The position numbers and the translations under genes are program-made. The notes beneath the pieces were generated by a model. The model saw only the letters and a list, made by a program, of their open reading frames with translations, ran no database searches and was not told the DNA's origin. A stretch of 64,000 bases of DNA from Nostoc indistinguendum CM1-VF10 (GTDB lineage: Bacteria; Cyanobacteriota; Cyanobacteriia; Cyanobacteriales; Nostocaceae). This document shows positions 26,727 to 35,421 of this stretch, piece by piece; positions within the stretch are counted from its first letter, which is position 1, and each line of letters starts with the position of its first letter. The DNA is taken from contig JAHHHS010000008.1 of NCBI GenBank assembly GCA_019359215.1, positions 1 through 64,000 on the forward strand. The letters run 5' to 3'.

Positions 26727-27185
26727 TTAAATTATATTTTCAATTGCCTCTGCTTCGAAATGATGATGATCATCAAGGCTCCAGCTTTGGAGTTTTCCAG
26801 CTTTGCCGTTTTGGACGGAAACTATTATATACGAGTATGCTTGCCAAGCGTACAGGCGATCGCATTCTGAAGGGATAGCAGGATGATCTGGGTGGGAGTG
26901 AAAAATGCCGATAATGTTGAGTGATCTGTCGCGTGCTTCCCTTTGTGTTTTTAACATAACTTGGGGTGCGATCGCATATTGCCGTCTTTTACTTTCTGCT
27001 GTGCGTTCCCCTGAAAATTCAGCCGCCGCTTCTGTATTCCAGGCATTTTCTGTTGGTATAACTTCTACCACAATTTTGCCCTCACTAGCCAGATAGCCCA
27101 TAATTATACCACAGCACTCATCTGGATAGGTGCTTTCGGCATGGATGCGGATAGTTTGCAGGTGTTCTTGGCTAAGTCGGATCAT
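26727..27185 (-). CDS. JAMM/M67-family metallopeptidase
   Basis: A zinc peptidase of the Mov34/MPN type, 152 residues from the ATG at 27185 (MIRLSQEHL). The JAMM motif is complete: Glu in PDECCGIIMG and HSHPDHPAIPSECD (HxHP-x7-SxxD). Bacterial members next to moeB/thiF genes trim extra residues from sulfur-carrier proteins to expose the terminal Gly-Gly, or remove amino acids from them. The frame reaches back to 27242, but the extra 19 codons come from a dispersed repeat (CACCGCAGGCATCGC), which is why I choose the internal start. Probably transcribed with moeB, 67 bases downstream. No small carrier gene is visible nearby. Confidence 0.85.
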   Translation of the reverse strand: MIRLSQEHLQTIRIHAESTYPDECCGIIMGYLASEGKIVVEVIPTENAWNTEAAAEFSGERTAESKRRQYAIAPQVMLKTQREARDRSLNIIGIFHSHPDHPAIPSECDRLYAWQAYSYIIVSVQNGKAGKLQSWSLDDHHHFEAEAIENII

Positions 27186-27280
27186 CTCTGCGTTTATAGT
27201 TTTGCTAACCTTTAGAATTTTAGCCCACCGCAGGCATCGCACCGATAAAATAAAACAATATGAAAAATGTAAAAATCATA

Positions 27281-27441
27281 GTATCTATATATACATTTGT
27301 TAACCAATAATGTGAAGAGTATGCAAAGACGATTATTTAAGTATAGACATCTCAGTAAAATATTAACTATGTGATTATTATGAGTCTATTCAGATGTTCT
27401 CTATTTTCAAGCTAGACACCCACGGAGAATAGCTCACTACG
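27281..27441 (+). repeat. upstream region of RTX gene 1, duplicated at 28953-29109
   Basis: About 160 bases (including AATGTGAAGAGTATGCAAAG and TTTAAGTATAGACATCTC) match 28953-29109 with scattered substitutions. The duplication therefore included the control region as well as the gene. It lies 173 bases before the first gene's ATG; the second copy lies 425 bases before its gene. Confidence 0.7.
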
Positions 27442-27613
27442 TACAAGTTAGTAAAAGGCTGAATATTCAAGAAATATTACTATTGCTCAAGGATGATGTT
27501 TAAAGTATGGCGAAAACGTCAAATTGAGGCGGATTTTTGCGCCCGAAAACAGCAATAAACTCAAGGTTGATAACTGAAGTTACTGAAAAAATTGATCTAG
27601 GTAGGTAATAATT

Positions 27614-28414
27614 ATGGCAAATATCATTGGAACCAACGGTAATGATACTCTCGTGGGCAGCGAGTTAGCAGACACCATTAAGGGTCTTGCAGGCAACGAT
27701 ACCATTACATCTAGCCAAGGCAACGACACCCTGACTGGTGGCGGTGGTAAGGATCAATTTGTTTACGACAACTTTAACTCCGATGCTAGCACTGATACTA
27801 TCACTGATTTCAGTGGTGTGGGTAAAAACACAAATCCAACAGCAGCAGTTATTGCCGAAGTGGACACTATCAAATTCCTTAGTCCTGGCTTAACTGCCCG
27901 AAATCTGCTCCTCACCCAGAATGGCAGCAATCTAGAAATCACCTTTCAAAGTGAAATTCCAAATGCCAAAGTCATTTTGCAAAACTTTGCCCTGGAAAAC
28001 CTGGATAACCTCAGCAAATCTACTGGAGCAACTATCAACTTAGGCAATATCCAGTTCTATGGGGAAACCAGTATCAGTGATAGCTTTGATGTAGTCAATG
28101 CCAACTCCACCCAACACAACCCGTTCCGCAAGAACACAGTTACCTTCTTTAACGACCTAGATAATTATATCAATGGCTTTGACAACTCAGATGATGTCAT
28201 CAATGGTCAGGGTGGTAATGACAAAATCGACGGCAAAAGTGGCAACGACCTGCTGCGTGGTGGCGCAGGGAATAATACTCTCATTGGTGGCGCTGGTAAC
28301 GATAACTTGGATGCTGGCTTTTCAACAGGGAATAACTTACTCGTCACTAACCGAAAAGAATTTTGTGGTTGTTTAATCATGATTAATGCTCCCTTGCTAA
28401 GTGAGAAATATTGA
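27614..28414 (+). pseudogene. collapsed copy of an RTX calcium-binding protein gene
   Basis: 266 residues as read. Residues 1-235 match the N-terminus of the gene at 29534: RTX block (GNDTLVGSE, GNDTITSSQGNDTLTGG), the DTITDFSGVGK linker domain, and a second RTX start (GGNDKIDGKSGNDLLRGG). Then the long repeat array and C-terminal domain are missing. The next bases encode EKNFVVV and a stop in another frame, equivalent to the very end (NNNFVVV) of the full copy. An internal deletion with frameshift therefore joined the fifth or so repeat to the last codons. The remaining protein has no evident secretion signal. A stem-loop (28419-28444) equivalent to that after gene 2 follows. Confidence 0.75.
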
Positions 28415-28418
28415 GAAT

Positions 28419-28444
28419 GCGAGATGCTTGAGATAGCATCTTGC
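28419..28444 (+). terminator. stem-loop after RTX gene 1
   Basis: GCGAGATGCT pairs with AGCATCTTGC around a six-base loop. The equivalent stem-loop after RTX gene 2 is at 31585-31610, so the duplication extends past the genes. Confidence 0.6.
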
Positions 28445-28719
28445 GTTCAATTTATTAATGCAATTAATGCAATAAGAGTTAATAGAAAATATAGATGTTG
28501 GCTTACCTTCTAGCTACAGCAAGCTACACTTTACGTGTTTACAAGTATCTACATTACTTTCAGTATGTGTACGGTTGAGTTGTAAGTTTTTCTGGCTAAG
28601 TCGGTTTATTCATGTTTGTATTTTTATATCCTGGCAATACATAGTAATTATTACTTACACTTAAAGCATCACTACACACTTTCTTTATCTTGTTGGCTAC
28701 GTAAACGTAGCCCGCACTC

Positions 28720-28780
28720 CTCTACGACAGGCTGCGCCCGAAGCGTAGCTATGCCGCAGGCTTTACGGTTACGCTCAGTA
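28720..28780. repeat. small dispersed repeat, second copy
   Basis: Nearly the same sequence as 16585-16646 (CTCTACGACAGGCTGCGCCC to GCTCAGTA). Other small palindromes surround it (GGCTACGTAAACGTAGCC at 28694, CACCGCAGGCATCGCC at 28793). The rest of 28445-28952 holds no gene I can see. Confidence 0.75.
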
Positions 28781-29415
28781 CAAGTAAGTGACCACCGCAG
28801 GCATCGCCACTATTAATTCTGTATTTTTTATTGTTCTTTCAAGCATCTCACGAGTTTTATCCTTTGAAATGCCTCGGCTCAGACAACTTTTTGCCTGTTG
28901 TTTTCTGGAAATAAATTCTTGACTATAAAATGTTCAGTATACGCAAGAAGAAGTATGTTCATATACATTTAGATTGGCTAATGTGAAGAGTATGCAAAGA
29001 TGTGTTTTAAGTATAGACATCTCGGTAAATTTTCATATATGGTTATCACAGTGTTATTTAGATGTTTCTTATTTTTAAGTTAGACATCCACGGGCAATAG
29101 CCCACAACGAGGATATGAAAATCCCTTTTCCTATCAGTAGTTAATTTTTCTCTATTTTCAAAATAGTAGGAATTACGTATTGAAAAATTAAAGTATGGAA
29201 TGTGATTTTCAGGAATTTAAGTTTAATTTGACCAAGGTTTTTGAGCAATACCTGTGGCGGGCTACGCCTACGCTATTCAATCAAAAATGGTTATAAAAAG
29301 CTAGAAATGACGGTCTATTTCAGTTCATTCACACACTCATGAATTTGTATAGTGCGTGTTACAAGCTGGTCAACAGCGTGAATTTCTGATAAAAATTACT
29401 GTTCCTCAAAAGTGA

Positions 29416-29461
29416 CATAAAGAACTTACCGAAAGTCTCAACTGTCGGTAAGTTCTTTATG
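29416..29461. promoter_or_regulatory. 17-bp perfect hairpin upstream of RTX gene 2
   Basis: CATAAAGAACTTACCGA and its exact complement flank a 12-base loop, ending 72 bases before the RTX start codon. No counterpart exists upstream of RTX gene 1. Either a leader attenuator or a small inserted element; no U tract follows, so a simple terminator is less likely. Confidence 0.5.
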
Positions 29462-29533
29462 CGCTAAAACAGCACTAATTCAGGGTTTAGAAGTAAAGTT
29501 AATCCAACAATCGATTAAATTAAGGTAAAAATT

Positions 29534-31567
29534 ATGACAAATATCATTGGAACTATCAGTAATGACACCCTATTGGGCAGTAACGACAACGACACGATTA
29601 ACGGTCAAGCAGGTAATGATACCATCACAGCTAAGAAGGGTAATGATACCCTGACCGGTGGCGGTGGTAAAGATACATTTGTTTATAACTTGGGCGACGG
29701 CACTGATACCATCACCGATTTCAGTGGGGTAGGTAAAGGCACAAATCCGACAGCAGCAGTGATTGCCGAAGTGGATACCATAAAATTCCAAGGTGCTGGC
29801 TTGACTGCTAGAAATCTGTTGCTGAACCAAAATGGCAAAAACCTTGAAATCACCTTTGAAGGGGTGACTGGTACAAAATTCATCCTCCAAAACTTCAACT
29901 TAGAAAACTTGGATAACCTGAAAGCTTCTGGAACAACACCAGTTCTTGGTAATATCCTGTTTAATGGGCAAACTAGCATCACCCCCAGCTTTAATGTTTT
30001 AGATGCCAATATCACTGAAACAAGCCTAGCCATCAAGAACACCGTAACCTTTATCAATGACCTCGATAACAACATTACGGGTTTATATAATTCAGATGAT
30101 GTCATTAATGGTCAAGGCGGTAATGACAAAATTGACGGCTTAAGTGGCAACGATTTGCTGCGCGGTGGTACGGGCAATGATACTCTCGTTGGTAGTGCGG
30201 GGAATAACACCCTGGTTGGCGGTACTGGCGGCGATTACTTAGATGTTGACTCTTCAACAGGTAATAACCTCTTGGATGGTGGCGATAGTAATGATACTCT
30301 CTCAGCTTTAGGTGACTACGATATCAAGTCTGGTAGCAACACCCTTAACGGTGGCGCTGGTAACGATAGCTTGAGTGCTGACAGTTCAGCAGGCAATAAC
30401 CTACTGGATGGTGGCAATGGTAAAGATTATCTCTCGGCTTCTAGTAGCTACTACGACCCTGAGGTGTTTGGTAATAACACCCTCAAAGGTGGTGTTGGTA
30501 ATGATACCTTGAGTGCTTTCTATTCAATAGGCGCTAATTTCCTGGATGGTGGCGATGACAATGATTATCTCTCAGTCAATCTTGCCGATGGTAATAACAC
30601 CCTCAACGGTGGTATTGGTGACGATTCCTTGAGTGCTAACATTTCAAAAGGCAATAATCTGCTCTCTGGTGGCGATGGCAATGATTCTCTTAGTGCCTCT
30701 GACTTCGAGGGCTACAGGTTTGATAACACCTCTGGCAATGACACCCTCAACGGTGACGCTGGTGACGATTACTTGAGTGTTAACCATTCACGAGGCGCTA
30801 ATTTGCTCAATGGAGGCGATGGCAACGATTATCTGTCTGCCTCTCGCTACGGCTACGGCTACGGAGGAAAGTTTTATAACACCACTGGTAATAATACCCT
30901 TAACGGTGGTGCTGGTAGTGATAACTTGAATGTTGACTATTCTTCAGGCGCTAATCTGCTCAATGGAGACAATGGCAACGATACTCTCTTTGCCTCTGGC
31001 TACGAGTTCGACCAAGATGGTGAGTACGGCAAAGGAGTCTATCGCAAAACATCAGGAAATAATACCCTTAACGGTGGCGCTGGTGCCGATAACTTGATTG
31101 TTGATTATTCAACAGGCAAGAATCTGTTGGATGGTGGCGATGGCAACGATACTCTCTCTGCTTTTAGCGCATTAGGTAATAACACTCTATATGGTGGTTT
31201 GGGTAATGATATCATCATAGGTGGTTTTGGTAATGACACCCTCTATGGAAACGATGGTACTGATACCTTTGCTTTCAGTAGTTTCAATGAAGGCATTGAT
31301 ACTATTTATGACTTTAACACCACTAATGAATTGATTCAGGTATCGGCTGCTGGTTTTGGTGGCGGGTTAGCAACACCTTCACTTGGGACAAGTCAGTTTA
31401 CCCTCGGAACATCTGCAACCACTAGTACTCAACGATTTGTTTATGACAATTCTACAGGTGGACTGTTCTTTGACCAAGATGGTAGTGCGGCTAAGTTTAC
31501 TCAGGTAAAATTTGCACAATTATCTGTTGGTCTGACACTAACCAATAACAATTTTGTGGTTGTTTAA
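29534..31567 (+). CDS. large RTX-type calcium-binding protein, probably secreted
   Basis: 677 residues with no N-terminal signal peptide. A first RTX block (about 5-50: GNDTLLGSND, GNDTLTGGGGKDTF) is followed by a linker domain (55-185) and a long array (about 190-590). There GG.GNDxLS nonapeptides alternate with NLLxGG units about 35-40 residues apart, interrupted by Tyr/Gly-rich inserts. The end (TDTFAFSSFNEGIDTIYDFN, then VGLTLTNNNFVVV) resembles C-terminal type I secretion regions. Calcium-driven folding outside the cell is expected. Role unknown: surface layer, adhesin or matrix protein are options. AAGG precedes the ATG. No secretion ABC/MFP genes are adjacent. Confidence 0.85.
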   Translation: MTNIIGTISNDTLLGSNDNDTINGQAGNDTITAKKGNDTLTGGGGKDTFVYNLGDGTDTITDFSGVGKGTNPTAAVIAEVDTIKFQGAGLTARNLLLNQNGKNLEITFEGVTGTKFILQNFNLENLDNLKASGTTPVLGNILFNGQTSITPSFNVLDANITETSLAIKNTVTFINDLDNNITGLYNSDDVINGQGGNDKIDGLSGNDLLRGGTGNDTLVGSAGNNTLVGGTGGDYLDVDSSTGNNLLDGGDSNDTLSALGDYDIKSGSNTLNGGAGNDSLSADSSAGNNLLDGGNGKDYLSASSSYYDPEVFGNNTLKGGVGNDTLSAFYSIGANFLDGGDDNDYLSVNLADGNNTLNGGIGDDSLSANISKGNNLLSGGDGNDSLSASDFEGYRFDNTSGNDTLNGDAGDDYLSVNHSRGANLLNGGDGNDYLSASRYGYGYGGKFYNTTGNNTLNGGAGSDNLNVDYSSGANLLNGDNGNDTLFASGYEFDQDGEYGKGVYRKTSGNNTLNGGAGADNLIVDYSTGKNLLDGGDGNDTLSAFSALGNNTLYGGLGNDIIIGGFGNDTLYGNDGTDTFAFSSFNEGIDTIYDFNTTNELIQVSAAGFGGGLATPSLGTSQFTLGTSATTSTQRFVYDNSTGGLFFDQDGSAAKFTQVKFAQLSVGLTLTNNNFVVV

Positions 31568-31584
31568 TTCTTTAAGCAAGTGTT

Positions 31585-31610
31585 GCGAGGTGCTGAAAAT
31601 AGCATCTCGC
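31585..31610 (+). terminator. stem-loop after RTX gene 2
   Basis: GCGAGGTGCT pairs with AGCATCTCGC (one G-U) around GAAAAT, 17 bases after the stop. Homologous to the stem-loop after gene 1. Confidence 0.65.
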
Positions 31611-31704
31611 ACTCGATTGATCAATGCAGTTAACTAAAGTTAATTCCGCGCTTTGAATTGCAGATATAGGTTAACCACCCGATCGGCAATTTGATTTTTG
31701 GTGC

Positions 31705-31795
31705 GGCGTTGCTGAATCATGGGATGATTTCGCCCAATTTAGAACGAATTACCAATAGTTTCACCCGCCAATTCATCCCGCATTTATGCAACGCC
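31705..31795 (+). mobile_element. 91-bp miniature element, copy 3
   Basis: GGCGTTGC to GCAACGCC with exact 8-bp flanking duplications TTTGGTGC (31697-31704 and 31796-31803). Identical to the reverse complement of copy 2, 6.3 kb away, implying recent movement. Confidence 0.9.
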
Positions 31796-31833
31796 TTTGG
31801 TGCATCTAGTAACAATTTGGGAGATTAGCGAAT

Positions 31834-31965
31834 TTATCCAGATGATTGCACTGTCAAATGAATTGTGAGCGATCGCAATCCCACTAAATCAGGATAAACT
31901 TTGACTCGCAAACTTTTGGGGATTTGCCAATCATCCCAAGCTAAACCCCAAAGTTCCAACTGTTG
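31834..31965 (-). pseudogene. fragment of a DUF58-family protein gene
   Basis: On the minus strand, 43 codons between two stops read ELWGLAWDDWQIPKSLRVKV then YPDLVGLRSLTIHLTVQSSG. VYPDLV followed by a basic/hydrophobic stretch is typical of DUF58 proteins just before their acidic core. No start and no continuation are present, so this is a relic. It lies between the RTX gene and the ABC operon, next to the miniature element. Confidence 0.5.
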
Positions 31966-31970
31966 TTACC

Positions 31971-32828
31971 TTAACCTACGTCATCATGGGCAAAGCGGTT
32001 AAAGAGGAAGTCTAAAGCATAGTTACGTAGTTGGTAGTATTGTGGATCTTCCATGATGCGGGCGCGATCGCGTGGACGAGAAAAGGGAATTTCCATGACT
32101 TCACCAATTTTCGCATGGGGGCCATTAGTCATCATTACTAATTTATCTGCTAAAAATAGTGCCTCGTCGATGTCGTGGGTAATCATTAGCACTGTACAAC
32201 GGTTATCACCCCAAATTTTGAGCAATTCTTCCTGTAATTCTTCCTTGGTGATGGCATCCAGCGCGCCAAAAGGTTCATCTAAAATTAAAACTTTAGGACG
32301 AATCGCCAAAGCACGGGCGATAGAAACCCGTTGTCTCATACCGCCGGACATTTGCATTGGTTTCTTTTCCATCGCATCAGCCAGTCCCACCATTGCTAGA
32401 TGATCACGCACGATCGCTCTTTTTTCGGCTTGTGGTTTGTTGGGATAAACGGCGTTGACAGCTAAGTAGATGTTTTCAAAAGCAGTTCGCCACGGTAAGA
32501 GGGCATAGTTTTGGAAGACAACCATCCTATCTGGGCCTGGTTTGGTGATTGGTTCTCCTTCGAGTAACACTTCGCCGGAGGTGGGAAAGTTAAAACCGGA
32601 TACCATATTTAATAGTGTCGATTTGCCACAGCCAGAGTGACCGATGACGCAAATAAATTCGCCCTGTTCTACGTTAAGGTTAACGCCGTCGAGTACGGTG
32701 AAGGGGCCTTTCTTTGTGGGATAAACTTTGGTAACGTCTCTAATTTCTAGAAAAGGTCTGCGGTTGGTGGTTGCAGTGGCGAATGGTTTTCCTAGTGTGT
32801 TTGTAGCTGTCAAGTTACGATTTTGCAT
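31971..32828 (-). CDS. cmpD: ABC transporter ATP-binding subunit, CmpD/NrtD type
   Basis: A 285-residue ATPase of the nitrate/bicarbonate/taurine ABC family: Walker A GHSGCGKST, Q-loop VFQNYALLPWRTA, signature MSGGMRQRVSIARAL, Walker B VLILDEPFGALD and the switch TMITHDIDE-like MITHDIDE. The C-terminus (ENPHDDVG region, ..NRFAHDDVG) lacks the fused substrate-binding domain found in its partner. It is the last gene of the minus-strand four-gene operon and energises uptake together with the fused ATPase. cmpD is chosen over nrtD because of the binding protein at 36344-37726; the ATPase alone does not discriminate. Confidence 0.85.
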   Translation of the reverse strand: MQNRNLTATNTLGKPFATATTNRRPFLEIRDVTKVYPTKKGPFTVLDGVNLNVEQGEFICVIGHSGCGKSTLLNMVSGFNFPTSGEVLLEGEPITKPGPDRMVVFQNYALLPWRTAFENIYLAVNAVYPNKPQAEKRAIVRDHLAMVGLADAMEKKPMQMSGGMRQRVSIARALAIRPKVLILDEPFGALDAITKEELQEELLKIWGDNRCTVLMITHDIDEALFLADKLVMMTNGPHAKIGEVMEIPFSRPRDRARIMEDPQYYQLRNYALDFLFNRFAHDDVG

Positions 32829-33006
32829 GGTGATTTAAAAATTAAAAAGCTTGATGTACGCGATGTGTAACTGAATATTCTGACCTCACTTCCATTCCTC
32901 TCCCCTAGAAAGGGAGAGGCTTTGAATTTTCCCCCTTCGCTACAAGGGAAGGGGGGAGGGGGTTAGGTCTTTTGTTGGTTTTTCCACACGACGTGAAAAG
33001 TCAAAT

Positions 33007-33216
33007 CATTAACGGAGTTCAGAGATTCATTAACGGAGTTCAGAGGTTCATTAATGGAGTTCAGAGGTTCATTAATTGAGTTCAAAGGTTCATTAACGGA
33101 GTTCAGAGGTTCATTAACGGAGTTCAAAGACTCATTAATGGAGTTCAGAGGTACATTAACGGAGTTCAGAGGTTCATTAATGGAGTTCAGAGGTTCATTA
33201 ATTGAGCTCAAAGACT
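33007..33216. repeat. ten tandem copies of a 21-bp repeat
   Basis: Unit CATTAACGGAGTTCAGAGGTT, ten copies with one to five substitutions each (33007-33216). Because 21 is a multiple of three, open frames appear on both strands (NEPLNSV repeats on minus, EFRGSLI on plus), which are artefacts. It lies between the fused ATPase gene and cmpD inside the operon. Confidence 0.9.
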
Positions 33217-33265
33217 CGCGCGTGATGTCCGACTTCTTGCACTCCCTCTTTCTCTCACCAATTTT

Positions 33266-35266
33266 TTATGACGCGAGTCTCCTTCTCGGTGCATCAAGAA
33301 CAACTTCCGCGACTGAAAAATCACGTTTAATTTTTAAGTTGTTGAGATAAGCGATCGGATCATCGGCATTAAAGGGAGTACCATCGAACAGTTGGATCGG
33401 TTGGCGAATATAGCTAATATCCAAACCTAATTCTCGTGCGGCGGTGCTGAAAACACGAACTCGACACACCCGTTCAACAACTTCTACCCAATTTCTGGGG
33501 AAGGGAGTATCACCCCAACGCGCCAATTGACTCATAATCCAAATTTGTTCGGTGCGACTGGGGCGGTTGATCGCGGAATCGGAATAAAACTGGTGATGGG
33601 CATAGTCCCGCAATGGATGGTCTAAGTCACAGGTGAGACTATCTGGATCTTCGAGTTGAATGTATTCTAAATCAGTGCTGACGTAATCTCGCCCTGCTAA
33701 AATTTGCCGAATTTCTTGGGTATTTTCGGGATTTGCACAATACACGCAAGCTTCTAACAAAGCTTTAGTCAAGGCAATATGCGTATTTGGATAATTTTCT
33801 GCCCAATCTTCCCGCACACCAAGAACTTTACCGGGGTGTCCTAGCCAAACTTCTAAGTCGGTAGCGATTGTAAAACCGACATTTTCCACAGCAGCGCGGT
33901 AGTTCCAAGGTTCGCCTACGCAGTAACCATCAATGCTTCCAGTTTTTAGGTCGGCTACCATCTGCGCTGGGGGAATGGTCTTCATATCCACATCGCTATC
34001 GGGGTCAATTCCACCAGCCGCTAGCCAGTAACGCAGCAGCAAGTTGTGCATCGATGCGGCATGTACTACCCCCATTGTGTGCCGTTGTTCACGGGTGCGA
34101 AGCAGGTATCTTTTGAAATCTGATAAGGTTTGTACACCTTCGTCATAAAAGTGTTTTGCCAAGGTGATGGCATTACCGTTGCGAGTCATGGTGAGGGCGG
34201 TGACAACAGGCAGAGGTTGGTTATTATGTCCTCCCAAAGTTAGCCACATCGGCATCCCTGAAGGCATTTGCGCCGCATCTAAATAACCACCACTTATGCC
34301 ATCTTCTATACCCCGCCAGCTACTTTCCCGCACGAGGTTAACTTCATCTAAACCATGTTTGAGAAAGAAGCCTTTTTCTTTAGCAACTGCTAAGGGAGCG
34401 CAAGCTGTTAGAGGTAAAAAGCCAATTTCTAGGTTAACTTTTTCTAATCCATGACGGGCAACATCGGCAGTTTTCCGCGCCCGAATTTTCTTGATGCGTT
34501 TCTGCTGATTGAGGAAGTAAATCATCTCACTTCGCAAGCTGTAGTAGCTGGGATGTTCTACGACTTCCATCCGCTTGCGGGGTCTGGGAATATCCACTTC
34601 TAAAATGTCACCAATTTTAGATTCGGGGCCGTTGGTTAACATCACGATTCTGTCAGATAACAGCACGGCTTCATCTACGTCATGTGTCACCATCACGGCG
34701 GTAACTTGATTTTCTTCGCAAATTTGCATGAGTTGTTCTTGCAAATTGCCGCGTGTGAGTGCATCCAATGCGCCAAATGGTTCATCTAGCAGCAGTAATT
34801 TGGGACGAATCGCTAAGGCGCGGGCGATCGCAACTCGCTGTTTTTGTCCACCTGATAACATTCCCGGCTGTTTGTCAGCATGGGGACGCAAACCCACCAT
34901 ATTTATATGTTTTTCGATAATGGCGTTGCGTTCGGCTGCGGGTAAACCTTTCATTACCGAGTCCACGGCGAGGGCAATATTTTCTCTTACTGTCCGCCAA
35001 GGTAATAACGAATAATTTTGGAACACCACCATCCTGTCTGGGCCGGGTTTGGTGATTTTTTGTCCTTCGAGAGTGACAAGACCTTCAGTTGGCAAATCTA
35101 AACCCGCAATCATATTTAATAGAGTAGATTTGCCGCAACCAGAGTGACCAATCAAAGAAACGAATTCTCCTTTTTTTATTTGGAGGTCGATTCCTTTAAG
35201 GGCGATATATTTGCCACCACCAGTTAATTCAAAAACTTTTTCAATTTGATCAACAGCTACAAACAT
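33266..35266 (-). CDS. cmpC: ABC ATPase fused to a solute-binding domain, CmpC/NrtC type
   Basis: 666 residues. Residues about 1-255 are an ABC ATPase (GHSGCGKST, VFQNYSLLPWRTV, LSGGQKQRVAIARAL, LLLLDEPFGALD, VTHDVDE). After a basic linker (KRIKKIRARKTADVARHGLE) residues about 280-660 form a cytoplasmic NrtA/CmpA-like domain ([52 protein letters not shown]). In NrtC this domain mediates inhibition by nitrogen status; in CmpC a regulatory role in bicarbonate uptake is supposed. This architecture is specific to these cyanobacterial transporters. A cluster of GGGAATG-type tandem repeats separates it from the permease gene. Confidence 0.87.
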   Translation of the reverse strand: MFVAVDQIEKVFELTGGGKYIALKGIDLQIKKGEFVSLIGHSGCGKSTLLNMIAGLDLPTEGLVTLEGQKITKPGPDRMVVFQNYSLLPWRTVRENIALAVDSVMKGLPAAERNAIIEKHINMVGLRPHADKQPGMLSGGQKQRVAIARALAIRPKLLLLDEPFGALDALTRGNLQEQLMQICEENQVTAVMVTHDVDEAVLLSDRIVMLTNGPESKIGDILEVDIPRPRKRMEVVEHPSYYSLRSEMIYFLNQQKRIKKIRARKTADVARHGLEKVNLEIGFLPLTACAPLAVAKEKGFFLKHGLDEVNLVRESSWRGIEDGISGGYLDAAQMPSGMPMWLTLGGHNNQPLPVVTALTMTRNGNAITLAKHFYDEGVQTLSDFKRYLLRTREQRHTMGVVHAASMHNLLLRYWLAAGGIDPDSDVDMKTIPPAQMVADLKTGSIDGYCVGEPWNYRAAVENVGFTIATDLEVWLGHPGKVLGVREDWAENYPNTHIALTKALLEACVYCANPENTQEIRQILAGRDYVSTDLEYIQLEDPDSLTCDLDHPLRDYAHHQFYSDSAINRPSRTEQIWIMSQLARWGDTPFPRNWVEVVERVCRVRVFSTAARELGLDISYIRQPIQLFDGTPFNADDPIAYLNNLKIKRDFSVAEVVLDAPRRRLAS

Positions 35267-35277
35267 AAGAGATAGAG

Positions 35278-35421
35278 AGTAGGGAGTGGGGAATGGGGAA
35301 TGGGAGATGGGAAATGAGGAATGGGAGATGGGGAATGAGGAATGGGGAATTGGGATGAGATTAAAGATTAGAGATTAGGAAAATTCATTCTCTGTCCCTA
35401 CTCCCTACTCCCCACTCCCTA
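35278..35421. repeat. GGGAATG-type short tandem repeats with inverted flank
   Basis: Repeats of GGGAATG/GGGAGATG at 35278-35352. AGGGAGTGGGGA near 35282 is the complement of TCCCCACTCCCT near 35410, so the stretch can fold back. A typical STRR block, here within the transporter operon. The last bases overlap the end of the permease gene. Confidence 0.7.

Noticed and set aside
28616..28816. 66-codon frame after RTX gene 1
   Set aside because: Mostly dispersed repeat sequence; the same peptide appears wherever that repeat is read.
32963..33211. Repeat-rich frame encoding NEPLNSV heptapeptides
   Set aside because: Produced by the 21-bp tandem repeat, whose length is a multiple of three; an equally open frame exists on the other strand and neither has a ribosome site.
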